This document shows positions 5,948-14,997 of a DNA stretch of 59,343 nt, in pieces (position 1 is the first letter of the stretch; each line of letters opens with the position of its first letter). A program made the translations under genes and the position numbers. Source of the DNA: an uncultured Prevotellaceae bacterium (GTDB lineage Bacteria > Bacteroidota > Bacteroidia > Bacteroidales > Bacteroidaceae). The stretch covers positions 1-59,343 of the forward strand of contig CACXQL010000004.1 in assembly GCA_902769805.1 (NCBI GenBank), in the 5' to 3' direction. The notes beneath the pieces are model-generated. The model made no database searches. It saw nothing but the letters and a program-made list of their open reading frames with translations, and was not told the origin of the DNA.

Positions 5948-8389
5948 ATGACTTATAGAAACATGCTTCTTATGGCCGGTTGCGCGCTCTTTTCTGCTAC
6001 CGTCCAGGCGCAAGTGACTATCGATATAGACACCCAGCAGTGGGGACCGAAGGTTAGCCCGATGCTCTATGGCATCTTCTATGAAGATATTAACCATGCT
6101 GCCGACGGCGGTATCTATGCCGAACTGATACGCAACCGCTCGTTTGAGGATGGACCACGCTATGGCGCACCTGCTGACATGCAGGGCTGGTCAACCTATG
6201 CCGCCGCTCCATCACAACTCACGGCAAGGCTTATACAACCCACGAAAAAGAATCCGTTGCTCAACAGTGTGCAACACAACGCCTTGGAGCTCGATATCAA
6301 GGCTTCGGCAGCGAAACCCGTCTGTCTGGTGAACGAGGGTTATTGGGGTATTAATGTTGTACAGGGACGTAGTTATCGTCTGTCATTTTGGGCAAAGACT
6401 CTAAAATACCAAGGTACAGTGAAGGCTACGCTCTGCTCGAAGGACGGCTCACAACTCTATGCCGAGGCAATGGTCAATCAATTCCCTGCTTTCAAGGACT
6501 GGACGAAGTACGAGGCCACTCTCATCGCCACCGATAATGATCCGCAGGCACAGTTTGCACTGGTATTCGATGGTGTGGGACAGGTGCAGATAGATATGGT
6601 AAGCCTCTTTCCACCTACATTCAAGAACCGTGAGAACGGCATGCGTCCCGACCTTGCTAACATGCTGTGGCAGATGCATCCGAAGTTCATGCGTTTCCCA
6701 GGAGGTTGCTTTGTGGAGGGGCAGGAGAGTCCGGACAATGCTTTCCGCTGGGAACGTACCATCGGTCCGATAGAGGAACGTGAGGGACACTGGAACGTTA
6801 ATTGGGGCTACCGTACTTCCGACGGACTGGGCTACCATGAATATCTTCAGTTGGCAGAAGACCTTGAGGCTAAGCCACTTTATGTGGTCAATGTTGGAAT
6901 ATGGCATGGTGGCATGACTCCCTATGACAGTATCCAGCCGTGGATCGACGAGTGTATGAATGCCTTAGAGTATGCCAATGGTCCTGTCACATCGAAATAT
7001 GGGGCTATGCGCGCCAAAAACGGACATCCGGAGCCTTTCGGAATAGAATATCTGGAAATAGGTAACGAAAACAACCAGCCAGACCCTCGTCAGCAGAGTG
7101 ATCATTACTATGAGCGCTATGAGCAGTTCTATAAAGCCATCCGCGTCAAGTATCCACAGATGAAGATTATCGGTAACGTGGTGGCTTGGGGCGACGACAA
7201 CCCCAGATGGAACAGCAAACTACCTGTCGACTTGCTCGATGAACATTACTATCGCTCACCTGACTGGTTTGCTAGTGCTTTCCATAAATACGACAGTTAC
7301 AACCGCCAAGGTCCGAAGGTCTATGTGGGCGAATATGCCGTGACTAATGGCTATGGTAGACTTGGCAACATGAATGCTGCTCTGGGCGAGGCTGTCTATA
7401 TGATGGGAATGGAGAATAATGCCGATGTGGTTGAACTGGCCTCGTATGCCCCCATCTTCGTCAATGAGAACGATGCCCGTTGGCGTCCCGATATGATACG
7501 ATTCAGCAGTAGCCGAGTAATGGGTACTCCCAGCTACTACGTTCAGCAGCTCATGCCACAGCATCTGGGCACACAAGTGGTAAAGGTGGAGCAGAACAAT
7601 CCTTACAGGGGTAAGGCTCGCAAACCTCTGACCCCAAAACAAAGTCGTGTGGGATTCGGGACATGGAACACACGTGCCACGTTTGAGACCGATAAGGATA
7701 TGGATTATGTCTATGGCGAGTGGCAGAAAGAAGGTAACTGTGTGCGTCAGACTGGTCATAAGGATGCCACGTTATGTATAGAGAAGAACATCATCGATAG
7801 CGACCACTATAGCTGTAAGTTCCGTGCCCGCAAGGACGAAGGTGCCGAGGGCTTCATCATTATCTTCAACTATGTTGACAACAATAACTACTGCTGGGTG
7901 AACTTCGGTGGATGGACAAACTCACAGCATGCCATCGAGCAGATTAGCAATGGTGGCAAGTTATTAGCTGACAGTAAACGTGGGCATATTGAGGATGGCC
8001 GTTGGTACGATGTAACTCTGCAGGTGAATGGCGACAGTGTGAAAGCGTGGCTCGACAATGATATAGTCTTCGATACGGTGCTGAAGCACGACGACACGAA
8101 GGGCATCTTCTCCTCAGCTACTATCGACGATGCCAATGACGAGATCATTGTAAAAGTCGTCAATACAAGCGATGCGGCAACCACTGCCCAACTAAGACTG
8201 AAGAACTTTAAGCCGACATGTGCCCGTGTAGTTCGGCTGGCTGCCAATGATGGTATGGAAGAGAATACGCTTGATACCCCCACTGCCATCTATCCTGTGG
8301 AACAATTGCTCTCGCCCGAAAATGGCAGCGTTCAACTTGATGTGCCTCCTTACTCGCTGAATATCGTCAGGATAAATCATGGTAGGTAG
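5948..8389 (+). CDS. Secreted GH51 alpha-L-arabinofuranosidase
   Basis: 813 aa with signal peptide (MTYRNM...ATVQA, cleaved near residue 21). Removes arabinose side chains from arabinoxylan or arabinan in the periplasm or at the cell surface. Order: N-terminal WGPKVSPMLYGIFYEDINHAADGG (32-55), a carbohydrate-binding-like beta-sandwich insert (~75-220), and a TIM barrel with RFPGGCF at 249-255, acid/base Glu374 in EIGNENNQ and nucleophile Glu462 in YVGEYAV. A concanavalin/LamG-like sandwich follows (~575-715), then the C-terminal GH51 beta domain. The extra sandwich is typical of long Bacteroidetes GH51 enzymes. Likely cotranscribed with the upstream hydrolase. Confidence 0.92.
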   Translation: MTYRNMLLMAGCALFSATVQAQVTIDIDTQQWGPKVSPMLYGIFYEDINHAADGGIYAELIRNRSFEDGPRYGAPADMQGWSTYAAAPSQLTARLIQPTKKNPLLNSVQHNALELDIKASAAKPVCLVNEGYWGINVVQGRSYRLSFWAKTLKYQGTVKATLCSKDGSQLYAEAMVNQFPAFKDWTKYEATLIATDNDPQAQFALVFDGVGQVQIDMVSLFPPTFKNRENGMRPDLANMLWQMHPKFMRFPGGCFVEGQESPDNAFRWERTIGPIEEREGHWNVNWGYRTSDGLGYHEYLQLAEDLEAKPLYVVNVGIWHGGMTPYDSIQPWIDECMNALEYANGPVTSKYGAMRAKNGHPEPFGIEYLEIGNENNQPDPRQQSDHYYERYEQFYKAIRVKYPQMKIIGNVVAWGDDNPRWNSKLPVDLLDEHYYRSPDWFASAFHKYDSYNRQGPKVYVGEYAVTNGYGRLGNMNAALGEAVYMMGMENNADVVELASYAPIFVNENDARWRPDMIRFSSSRVMGTPSYYVQQLMPQHLGTQVVKVEQNNPYRGKARKPLTPKQSRVGFGTWNTRATFETDKDMDYVYGEWQKEGNCVRQTGHKDATLCIEKNIIDSDHYSCKFRARKDEGAEGFIIIFNYVDNNNYCWVNFGGWTNSQHAIEQISNGGKLLADSKRGHIEDGRWYDVTLQVNGDSVKAWLDNDIVFDTVLKHDDTKGIFSSATIDDANDEIIVKVVNTSDAATTAQLRLKNFKPTCARVVRLAANDGMEENTLDTPTAIYPVEQLLSPENGSVQLDVPPYSLNIVRINHGR

Positions 8390-8402
8390 AGACTCATTAT
8401 TT

Positions 8403-8606
8403 TCATGGTTCTTTTGTAAATTTATATACTGCCAGAGTTGGTAAAAGGACAATCAGCCATAATGAAATTTCTACTAATGCGTACGATCCGACGAAATCAA
8501 CCAATGTCTTGAATTCTATGACTCTGTCTATCAGATAGGCACAAAGTCCAAACCAGCAAAGAAAGAATAATGCTGTGTACTTGAGTTTTCGTTTCTTCAG
8601 TTTCAT
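8403..8606 (-). CDS. Small two-helix membrane protein (67 aa)
   Basis: Begins MKLKKRKLKY, with a Lys/Arg-rich N terminus and then two hydrophobic segments (about 11-28 and 42-60) separated by a short loop, ending YKFTKEP. Positive-inside rule puts both ends in the cytoplasm. It follows the DUF5103 gene on the same strand with an 11-base gap and ends convergently with the GH51 gene. No family recognised. The clean topology and operon-like spacing are the main support for it being real. Confidence 0.5.
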   Translation of the reverse strand: MKLKKRKLKYTALFFLCWFGLCAYLIDRVIEFKTLVDFVGSYALVEISLWLIVLLPTLAVYKFTKEP

Positions 8607-8617
8607 GATGCGATATT

Positions 8618-9841
8618 TTAATACCTTTTAGGAACCTGTGGAGAAACGTGATAGCCTACCAGTTGCCACGTACGATCTCCTAATCCTTTATAATACACCA
8701 AAGCTTGGTAGGTGTTACGTGTCTGGTAGAAATTACCTTCTGTCGGAGCTGTCTTTCCCTCTTTAGTAACATACTGGAAGGAATAATAGCCTTGTTTCTG
8801 CATCACCTGAGTACGATAGCACTGGCCTTCCCCGTCATATTGCATCTGATATGCCGTATGGTCGGCACTGTTCGTCCATTGTCCCTGCAGGAAGATATCT
8901 CCGCAATAGGGAACTTCCAGCGTGTAGTTGACCCATACATATTCACAGGTGTTGTTGATCTCTGAGCGGTCACTGTTGCGGATAAGGAAAGCACCGTTGG
9001 CAGAGACATCTGTCAGGTAGTTACGTCTTATCGTAGATGCGAAAGGATAAGCCTGATAGCGTTCTCCATCCCAGATGATACGTTCAATGCCCATGGTGGG
9101 ATGGCTTACGTCCAGGACTTCAAACTTATGGTATTCATTGCCTGCGTCAAAGACCAGTTCACGCTGATGCTCCCATTGGAGTCCTCGTTGGTGGATAAAG
9201 GATGGACGTAGGTTGACACGTGCCGTCTGCTCATTCCAGTTCTGCATCACCACAGTATATAACTCTTCCTCTGGTCGCGTGATGCGCAGGTCGTTATAGG
9301 TGACTGCCATAGAGACTTGTTGATGACTTTGGTTGACATCGATATCAGTATTGGTGGTGATGCCCATTTGTACAGGCATCAATGGGTCAACCACATAAAA
9401 CTCAACATCCAGCACTTTCTCGTTACTCACATCCTCATCATAGATACTCAGGCGGTAGTTGCCACTCATCCGTATCTTACATTGTCTGTTAGGGATGTGG
9501 AACTGGTAATGGGTATAGCTGACTGTCGTGTTCAGGGAGTTTTGATAGTCATCGATGGGATAGTCGTTGAATCCTTCCAGCCAGTCACTCTCAAAGACAT
9601 CTGTCGATTCAGACCAGTCAGCCTCGCAACGGGTGATATGACAGATATATCGGTGGGCATCATGTGAGAGCTCATCGAATCCGACAGTTAGGATATCTGG
9701 ACTTCTCAACTCCATTACAGGACGGTTCATCCAGTCATCGTTGACGATACTGGTCAGTGTCTTGATGGTAGGAGAGTATATCTTGTTACCCGCCTGTGCT
9801 GTCGTTGCCATAAGCAACAAATAGAGTAAGATCCGCTTCAT
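8618..9841 (-). CDS. DUF5103 secreted protein
   Basis: 407 aa from the ATG at 9841, giving a signal peptide (MKRILLYLLLMATTAQA) before GNKIYSPTIKTL. A longer open frame begins at 9883, but TACCTTTG at 9850-9857 on this strand places the transcript start inside it, so 9841 is preferred. The body matches DUF5103, a Bacteroidetes-specific all-beta protein: SPDILTVGFDEL, the HITRCEADWSESTDVFESDWLEGF block near residue 60-80, ITTNTDIDVN in the middle and a YQALVYYKGLGDRTWQLVGY end. Likely periplasmic or outer-membrane associated; function unknown. Confidence 0.8.
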   Translation of the reverse strand: MKRILLYLLLMATTAQAGNKIYSPTIKTLTSIVNDDWMNRPVMELRSPDILTVGFDELSHDAHRYICHITRCEADWSESTDVFESDWLEGFNDYPIDDYQNSLNTTVSYTHYQFHIPNRQCKIRMSGNYRLSIYDEDVSNEKVLDVEFYVVDPLMPVQMGITTNTDIDVNQSHQQVSMAVTYNDLRITRPEEELYTVVMQNWNEQTARVNLRPSFIHQRGLQWEHQRELVFDAGNEYHKFEVLDVSHPTMGIERIIWDGERYQAYPFASTIRRNYLTDVSANGAFLIRNSDRSEINNTCEYVWVNYTLEVPYCGDIFLQGQWTNSADHTAYQMQYDGEGQCYRTQVMQKQGYYSFQYVTKEGKTAPTEGNFYQTRNTYQALVYYKGLGDRTWQLVGYHVSPQVPKRY

Positions 9842-9896
9842 GTCGTTGGCAAAGGTACGAATTGTTTTGTAAAATGAGAACAAATAGTGGATTTTT

Positions 9897-9927
9897 TTCG
9901 CTAAATCGATTTTTTACACTATCTTTG
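9897..9927 (+). promoter_or_regulatory. Promoter of the lipoprotein-smpB-metH run (TTCGCTAAATCGA type)
   Basis: TTCG at 9897-9900, a 19-base spacer, TATCTTTG at 9920-9927. The block TTCGCTAAATCGA also occurs at the same position in the aminotransferase promoter (18963-18993, minus), and TTCGCTGAAT in the glmS promoter. Confidence 0.65.
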
Positions 9928-9936
9928 TAGGCAGTT

Positions 9937-10563
9937 ATGAAGAAGATTACGTATATAGCCGTTTTGCTGGCAGTGTTGTTGTTCTCGTATTCCTGTGGAA
10001 ACAGAAAGAACGCATCAGACTATGCACAGATGATTGACAGCATCAGGAAAGCTGAGGTGGCAGAGGAACTGTTGAAGCCTACCTCTAATGACCCTGTCAT
10101 AGCTTTCTTTGATACCCTGAGCATGAAATCCGTACCTATGAAATACGACGTATCCTTCGTGGAGTACCTTCCTCAGATGAAGAAGGTTCCTTCCGCTTTT
10201 AACAGTCGTTTCGACTATGAGAGTAATGTGGAGCTTCTTGCCGTCAAGTTACCGTCATACAAGAACTATCACATGATGCTGCTTGCAGAGAAATTGGATT
10301 CCACGACAACGACATTATATCTCTGTTCGATGAGTCAGGAATATGTGTTGGTAGACTGCTTGTGTATCTATGAGCAGAAAATAGAGAACAGGGACGGACG
10401 ACTGGGGGTGATGCGCCAGGACTACTATGTCACGAGCAATTATGAGGTGACGCTTGTCAGTTACTTCAAAGGTGAGGATGACGAGGAGGAGAGTGAGGTG
10501 GCAGCCTGTCGCTATGTCATTAACAAGGAAGGTAATTTTGAGGAGGCAGTGATAGAACTATGA
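9937..10563 (+). CDS. Hypothetical lipoprotein (208 aa)
   Basis: Signal peptide II: MKKITYIAVLLAVLLFSYSC, lipobox SYSC with the lipidated Cys at residue 20 followed by GN. The mature part has a conserved-looking SNDPVIAFFDTLSMKSVPMKYDVSFVEYLP segment, and a very acidic C-terminal stretch (GEDDEEESEV). I recognise no named domain. It overlaps the following DMP19-like gene by four bases (ATGA), so the two are translationally coupled. Probably anchored to the inner or outer membrane, facing the periplasm. Confidence 0.75.
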   Translation: MKKITYIAVLLAVLLFSYSCGNRKNASDYAQMIDSIRKAEVAEELLKPTSNDPVIAFFDTLSMKSVPMKYDVSFVEYLPQMKKVPSAFNSRFDYESNVELLAVKLPSYKNYHMMLLAEKLDSTTTTLYLCSMSQEYVLVDCLCIYEQKIENRDGRLGVMRQDYYVTSNYEVTLVSYFKGEDDEEESEVAACRYVINKEGNFEEAVIEL

Positions 10564-11063
10564 CAGAGGTAAAAGTCAGTGACATACAGTTGCGTCAGGC
10601 GGCAGAGAAAGGTATGGATGCATTTGTCCATGTTTTTGTGGAGGCTGTCCGTCAGTCGATTCATGGAGAACTGACAGCCGAGACGATGGCACAGTTGAAT
10701 GCTGATCAGATAACTCTTCTTGCCTGGGATATCCTGCATGAAGAGGTGATGGATGGTGGTTTCGTCCAACTGATACATAACGGCTATGGTCCTTTCATCT
10801 TCAAGAATCCGTTTGCCAAGGCTGTCAAGTTATGGGGCATGCGTGATCTTTCCAAGCTGGTATATGAGGCACATACACTCTATCTGAAATACAAGGAGCT
10901 GATAGAGAAGGACTGCACAGAAGAGGAGTTTATGGCATTGTTTGAGCAGTGTCCAGAGTTTGACGAGATGGATGACACCTTTGTTGAGAATGAGGAAGCA
11001 TGGACGGCACAGATTGCTGAGTATATAGACCAGCATCTGGAGCAGTTCGCTCATGTTGAGTAA
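10560..11063 (+). CDS. DMP19 family (DUF4375) protein
   Basis: 167 aa, all-helical acidic protein matching DUF4375/DMP19. The family takes its name from a Neisseria DNA-mimic protein. Visible family block: ADQITLLAWDILHEEVMDGGFVQLIHNGYG near residues 48-77, followed by LWGMRDLSKLVYEAHTLYLKY. Many acidic residues in the C-terminal third (CTEEEFMALFEQCPEFDEMDDTF). DNA mimicry is known only for the Neisseria member and should not be assumed. Coupled to the upstream lipoprotein and 6 bases before smpB. Confidence 0.75.
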   Translation: MTEVKVSDIQLRQAAEKGMDAFVHVFVEAVRQSIHGELTAETMAQLNADQITLLAWDILHEEVMDGGFVQLIHNGYGPFIFKNPFAKAVKLWGMRDLSKLVYEAHTLYLKYKELIEKDCTEEEFMALFEQCPEFDEMDDTFVENEEAWTAQIAEYIDQHLEQFAHVE

Positions 11064-11069
11064 TAAAGA

Positions 11070-11552
11070 ATGAATAAAGACGAAGAGAAAATCAGGAAGA
11101 AGAGTCCTGTACAGATACGTAACAAGAAAGCCTCGTTTGAGTATTTCTTCATTGAGACCTATACGGCAGGTATCGTCCTGACGGGTACGGAGATTAAGTC
11201 TATCCGTCTCGGCAAGGCCAGCCTGGTGGATACTTATTGCTTCATTACTAATGGTGAGATATGGGTAAAAGGCATGAATATCTCTCCTTATTTTTATGGC
11301 TCATATAATAATCATGAGATGAAGCGTGACCGTAAATTGTTGTTGACGAAGAAAGAGATTCAGAAACTCCAGGCTGCCACTAAACAGACGGGTTATACCA
11401 TCGTTCCTTTGTTGGTGTTTATCGATGAACATGGACGTGCAAAGATGGATATCGCGCTCTGTAAGGGAAAGAAGGAGTTCGACAAACGCCAGACATTGAA
11501 GGAAAAAGAAGACAGGCGAGAAATGAACCGTGCTATGAAGCACTATAAATAA
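11070..11552 (+). CDS. smpB: SsrA-binding protein SmpB
   Basis: 160 aa, the usual length. Binds tmRNA and brings it to stalled ribosomes for trans-translation. Signatures: [31 protein letters not shown] at residues 17-47, [19 protein letters not shown], the LLLTKKEI segment and the C-terminal tail basic stretch [29 protein letters not shown] that enters the mRNA channel. Lies in a plus-strand run with metH starting 21 bases later. Confidence 0.95.
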   Translation: MNKDEEKIRKKSPVQIRNKKASFEYFFIETYTAGIVLTGTEIKSIRLGKASLVDTYCFITNGEIWVKGMNISPYFYGSYNNHEMKRDRKLLLTKKEIQKLQAATKQTGYTIVPLLVFIDEHGRAKMDIALCKGKKEFDKRQTLKEKEDRREMNRAMKHYK

Positions 11553-11573
11553 GCAAAAAGTTAAAAACGAATA

Positions 11574-14345
11574 GTGAAGAGACTTAACGATATTATCAAG
11601 GAACGTATCCTGGTGCTTGACGGTGCGATGGGAACAATGATTCAGAAGTATCATCTGACTGAATCGGATTTCCGTGGACAACGTTTCGTCGACATACAAG
11701 GACAGATGAAGGGTAATAACGATATGCTTTGTCTGACGCGTCCTGATATTATTCAAGATATTCATCGCAAGTACTTGGAAGTAGGTGCGGATATCATTTC
11801 TACCAATACGTTTAGTTCTCAGCGTATCTCACAGGCTGACTATCATCTGGAGGAGTATAGCAGAGAGATGGCGTATGAGGGTGCTCGTATTGCCCGTGCC
11901 TGTGCTGATGAGTTTACATCGTCAGACAAACCTCGCTTTGTGGCTGGCAGTATTGGTCCTACCAACAAGACGTGTTCCATGTCTCCCGATGTGAGTAACC
12001 CCGCTGCCCGTGAGTTGACGTATGACGAACTGCATACTGCCTATAGTGAACAGATAGACGGACTGATAGCGGGTGGGGTAGATACATTGTTGATAGAGAC
12101 TATCTTTGACACGCTGAATGCCAAGGTTGCCATTGATGCGGCTATGACGGTGATGCAGCGTCGAGGCGTGGAATTGCCTATCATGCTGAGTGCGACAGTC
12201 AGTGACCTTGCTGGTCGTACACTGAGTGGTCAGACCTTGGAGGCTTTCCTTGCCAGCATCAGTAATTATCCTATCTTCTCTGTTGGACTGAACTGTTCGT
12301 TTGGAGCTACTCAGATGACTCCGTTCCTCCGTCAGCTTGCCAAGAAAGCACCTTATTATATTAGTGCCTATCCGAATGCAGGACTGCCTAACTCGATGGG
12401 ACTCTATGATGAGACACCAGAGACGATGGCTCCTCAGGTGGGGAGGATGATTGATGAGGGACTGGTGAATATCATCGGTGGATGCTGTGGAACGGATGAG
12501 CGTTTCATTGCTCATTATATCCCGTTGGTGGAAGGAAAACAGCCTCATCAGCCCGTGGAGAAACCGCAGACGATGTGGCTCAGTGGTCTCGAGCTGTTGG
12601 ATGTTACTCCCGAAGTACATTTTGTGAATGTTGGTGAGCGTTGTAATGTGGCAGGAAGTCGGAAATTCCTCCGTCTCATCAAAGAGAAGAAATATGACGA
12701 GGCGATAACCATTGCCCGCAAGCAGGTGGCTGATGGAGCCCTTGTCATTGATATTAATATGGATGACGGCTTGTTGGATGCTCGTGCGGAGATGACGAAC
12801 TTCCTGAATATGATAGCCGCCGAGCCAGACATTGCCTCTGTTCCTGTAATGATTGACTCGTCCGACTGGAATGTCATCACGGCAGGTCTGAAGTGTGTGC
12901 AGGGTAAATGTATCGTTAACTCCATCTCTTTGAAGGAGGGTGAAGAGGTGTTTATCCGTCATGCTCAGGATGTGATGCGCTATGGCGCTGCTGTCGTGGT
13001 GATGTGTTTCGATGAACAAGGACAGGCAACAAGCTATGAGCGTCGTATCGAGATAGCCGAACGCTCGTATCGTATTCTTACAGAGAGTGTTGGAATGAAT
13101 CCATTAGATATTATCTTCGACCCGAATGTGCTTGCTGTAGCAACAGGGATGGAGGAGCATGACAGTTATGCTGCCGACTTTATCAGGGCGACAGGATGGA
13201 TTAAGAATAACCTTCATGGTGCTCATGTCAGTGGTGGTGTCAGCAACCTATCGTTCTCTTTCCGAGGCAATAACTATATTCGTGAGGCGATGCATGCTGT
13301 ATTCCTTTATCATGCTATTCAACAAGGGATGGATTTCGGTATTGTGAATCCTGCCACAAAGGTGCTCTATAGTGATATTCCGCAAGACCAACTAACGATT
13401 ATCGAGGATGTTATCCTGAATCGTCGGAAGGGAGCTGCAGAGGCTTTGACAGAATTAGCCAACCGTTTGCTGGCAGAACAGGAAAACGTCTCGCAGAATG
13501 CCAAAGACACCCATTCACCCCATCAGTCTCAGAACCTAGAATGGCGCAGTGAAGATGTCAACCACCGCTTGCAACATGCGCTTATCAAGGGAGTAGGGGA
13601 TTTCTTACAACAAGACCTTGAAGAAGCATTACAACAATATCCTAAGGCTGTCCAGATCATCGAAGGACCCTTGATGGCTGGCATGAATGAGGTGGGACGC
13701 TTGTTTGGCAGCGGAAAGATGTTTTTGCCGCAGGTTGTCAAGACAGCTCGCACCATGAAGCAGGCGGTGGAGATACTGCAACCATATATTGAAACTGGCA
13801 AATCCGGTGAGTCTGGAAAGGTAGGAAAGGTACTCCTTGCCACTGTCAAGGGTGATGTGCACGACATCGGAAAGAATATCGTGGCTGTCGTCCTCGCCTG
13901 TAATGGCTATGAGGTGGTGGATATGGGTGTGATGGTACCTGCAGAACAGATTGTGCGCAAGGCAATAGAAGTGAAGGCAGACATTATCGGACTCTCGGGA
14001 CTGATCACGCCGAGCTTGGAAGAGATGGTGAATGTGGCACATGAGATGCAGCGTGCAGGACTGGATATACCTATCATGATTGGGGGTGCGACGACGAGTG
14101 AACTGCATGTCGCCTTGAAGATAGCACCTGTCTATGGCGGTCCTGTGGTGTGGATGAAGGATGCGTCGCAGAATGCCTTGGTGGCTGCACGTCTCTTAAA
14201 CAAGGAGGAGGAACCGCAAGTGGAACGTGAGTTAGAAGAGAAATACCAGCACTTACGTGAGAAATATCAGCAGGAGCAACAAGAATTGCTTTCACTGGAT
14301 GAGGCACGAAAACAGAAGAAAGACTTCTTTGTAAGTGAAGAGTGA
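11574..14345 (+). CDS. metH: Cobalamin-dependent methionine synthase lacking the activation domain
   Basis: Transfers methyl from methyltetrahydrofolate to homocysteine through B12. Starts at GTG (11574), giving [24 protein letters not shown]. Modules in order: homocysteine domain (1-~325) with zinc ligands Cys241, Cys304 and Cys305 ([10 protein letters not shown]); pterin domain (~345-615); B12 cap (~660-740); cobalamin domain with D761-x-H763-x-x-G766 in [11 protein letters not shown]. It ends at 923 aa just after the B12 domain, so the ~330-residue AdoMet reactivation domain of E. coli MetH is absent. No frameshift or remnant of it follows: an HAD gene starts 13 bases on. No cobalamin riboswitch fits in the 21-base gap upstream. 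Confidence 0.93.
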   Translation: MKRLNDIIKERILVLDGAMGTMIQKYHLTESDFRGQRFVDIQGQMKGNNDMLCLTRPDIIQDIHRKYLEVGADIISTNTFSSQRISQADYHLEEYSREMAYEGARIARACADEFTSSDKPRFVAGSIGPTNKTCSMSPDVSNPAARELTYDELHTAYSEQIDGLIAGGVDTLLIETIFDTLNAKVAIDAAMTVMQRRGVELPIMLSATVSDLAGRTLSGQTLEAFLASISNYPIFSVGLNCSFGATQMTPFLRQLAKKAPYYISAYPNAGLPNSMGLYDETPETMAPQVGRMIDEGLVNIIGGCCGTDERFIAHYIPLVEGKQPHQPVEKPQTMWLSGLELLDVTPEVHFVNVGERCNVAGSRKFLRLIKEKKYDEAITIARKQVADGALVIDINMDDGLLDARAEMTNFLNMIAAEPDIASVPVMIDSSDWNVITAGLKCVQGKCIVNSISLKEGEEVFIRHAQDVMRYGAAVVVMCFDEQGQATSYERRIEIAERSYRILTESVGMNPLDIIFDPNVLAVATGMEEHDSYAADFIRATGWIKNNLHGAHVSGGVSNLSFSFRGNNYIREAMHAVFLYHAIQQGMDFGIVNPATKVLYSDIPQDQLTIIEDVILNRRKGAAEALTELANRLLAEQENVSQNAKDTHSPHQSQNLEWRSEDVNHRLQHALIKGVGDFLQQDLEEALQQYPKAVQIIEGPLMAGMNEVGRLFGSGKMFLPQVVKTARTMKQAVEILQPYIETGKSGESGKVGKVLLATVKGDVHDIGKNIVAVVLACNGYEVVDMGVMVPAEQIVRKAIEVKADIIGLSGLITPSLEEMVNVAHEMQRAGLDIPIMIGGATTSELHVALKIAPVYGGPVVWMKDASQNALVAARLLNKEEEPQVERELEEKYQHLREKYQQEQQELLSLDEARKQKKDFFVSEE

Positions 14346-14358
14346 AGATTGAAATACG

Positions 14359-14979
14359 ATGATAAAGATAATAGCATTTGATTTAGGAGGCGTGATAGTC
14401 ACGATAGACCAGCCTCGTGCTGTCAGCCGTTTCAAGGAGATAGGCTTGACAGATGCCGAGCAACGTCTTGACCCTTATACGCAGACTGGTATCTTTGGCG
14501 ACTTGGAACATGGATTGATTTCTGCAGAGGATTTCCGTATAGAACTCAGTAAACTTATCGGTCATGAGGTGACGGCAGAGCAGTGTGCCTATGCCTGGCA
14601 AGGCTATGCCAAGGATGTTCCAGTGCGAAATTTGGAGGCATTGAAGCGTTTGCGTCAGGAGGGGTATAGGGTTGTGCTGCTGTCAAACACCAATCCGTAT
14701 ATGATGCAGTGGGCGATGAGTCCAGCCTTTGACGGACAAGGTCATTCTCTTGCCGACTATTTCGATCATTGTTACCTCAGTTATCAGTTGAAACTGATGA
14801 AACCCTCGGATGCTATCTTCCGACAGGTGCTGATGAATGAGAAAACGTTCCCCCATGAAATCCTGTTTGTAGACGATGGCCCGCGTAATGTTGCTGCTGC
14901 CAGTCAGATAGGTTTCCGTACTTTCTGTCCTGAGAATGGTGCTGACTGGACGGAGGAGATTTATAAGTTCATAGTTTAG
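14359..14979 (+). CDS. HAD-superfamily hydrolase (YihX-like)
   Basis: 206 aa. Class IA HAD phosphatase fold: motif I is AFDLGGVIV (nucleophile Asp8), where the second Asp of DxD is Gly as in the YihX-like branch; motif II VLLSNTN near 104-111; Lys in KLMKPSDAIFRQ near 150-160; motif III FVDDGPRNV near 175-182 with metal-binding aspartates. The substrate is probably a small phosphorylated sugar or nucleotide but cannot be told from sequence. Starts 13 bases after metH and is followed by a GHL10 gene. Confidence 0.85.
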   Translation: MIKIIAFDLGGVIVTIDQPRAVSRFKEIGLTDAEQRLDPYTQTGIFGDLEHGLISAEDFRIELSKLIGHEVTAEQCAYAWQGYAKDVPVRNLEALKRLRQEGYRVVLLSNTNPYMMQWAMSPAFDGQGHSLADYFDHCYLSYQLKLMKPSDAIFRQVLMNEKTFPHEILFVDDGPRNVAAASQIGFRTFCPENGADWTEEIYKFIV

Positions 14980-14996
14980 AGTTCATAGTTCATAGT
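14964..14996 (+). repeat. Short direct repeats (agttcatagtt) between genes
   Basis: Three near-identical copies of agttcatagtt run across the end of the HAD gene and the spacer, right up to the next ATG. Confidence 0.5.
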
Positions 14997-14997
14997 T

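Noticed and set aside
5948-8389. A Sus-type polysaccharide utilisation locus around the GH51
   Set aside because: No SusC/SusD pair or hybrid sensor next to it; the TonB receptor at 43598 is distant and lacks SusD.
11553-11573. Cobalamin riboswitch controlling metH
   Set aside because: The gap to smpB is 21 bases and holds no structure.
11922-13019. 365-codon open frame antisense to metH
   Set aside because: Low-complexity His/Arg/Ser-rich translation typical of antisense shadows; metH is clearly the real gene here.
14341-14358. Frameshift hiding the MetH activation domain
   Set aside because: The next frames show an HAD gene with its own start and motifs, and no AdoMet-domain residues.
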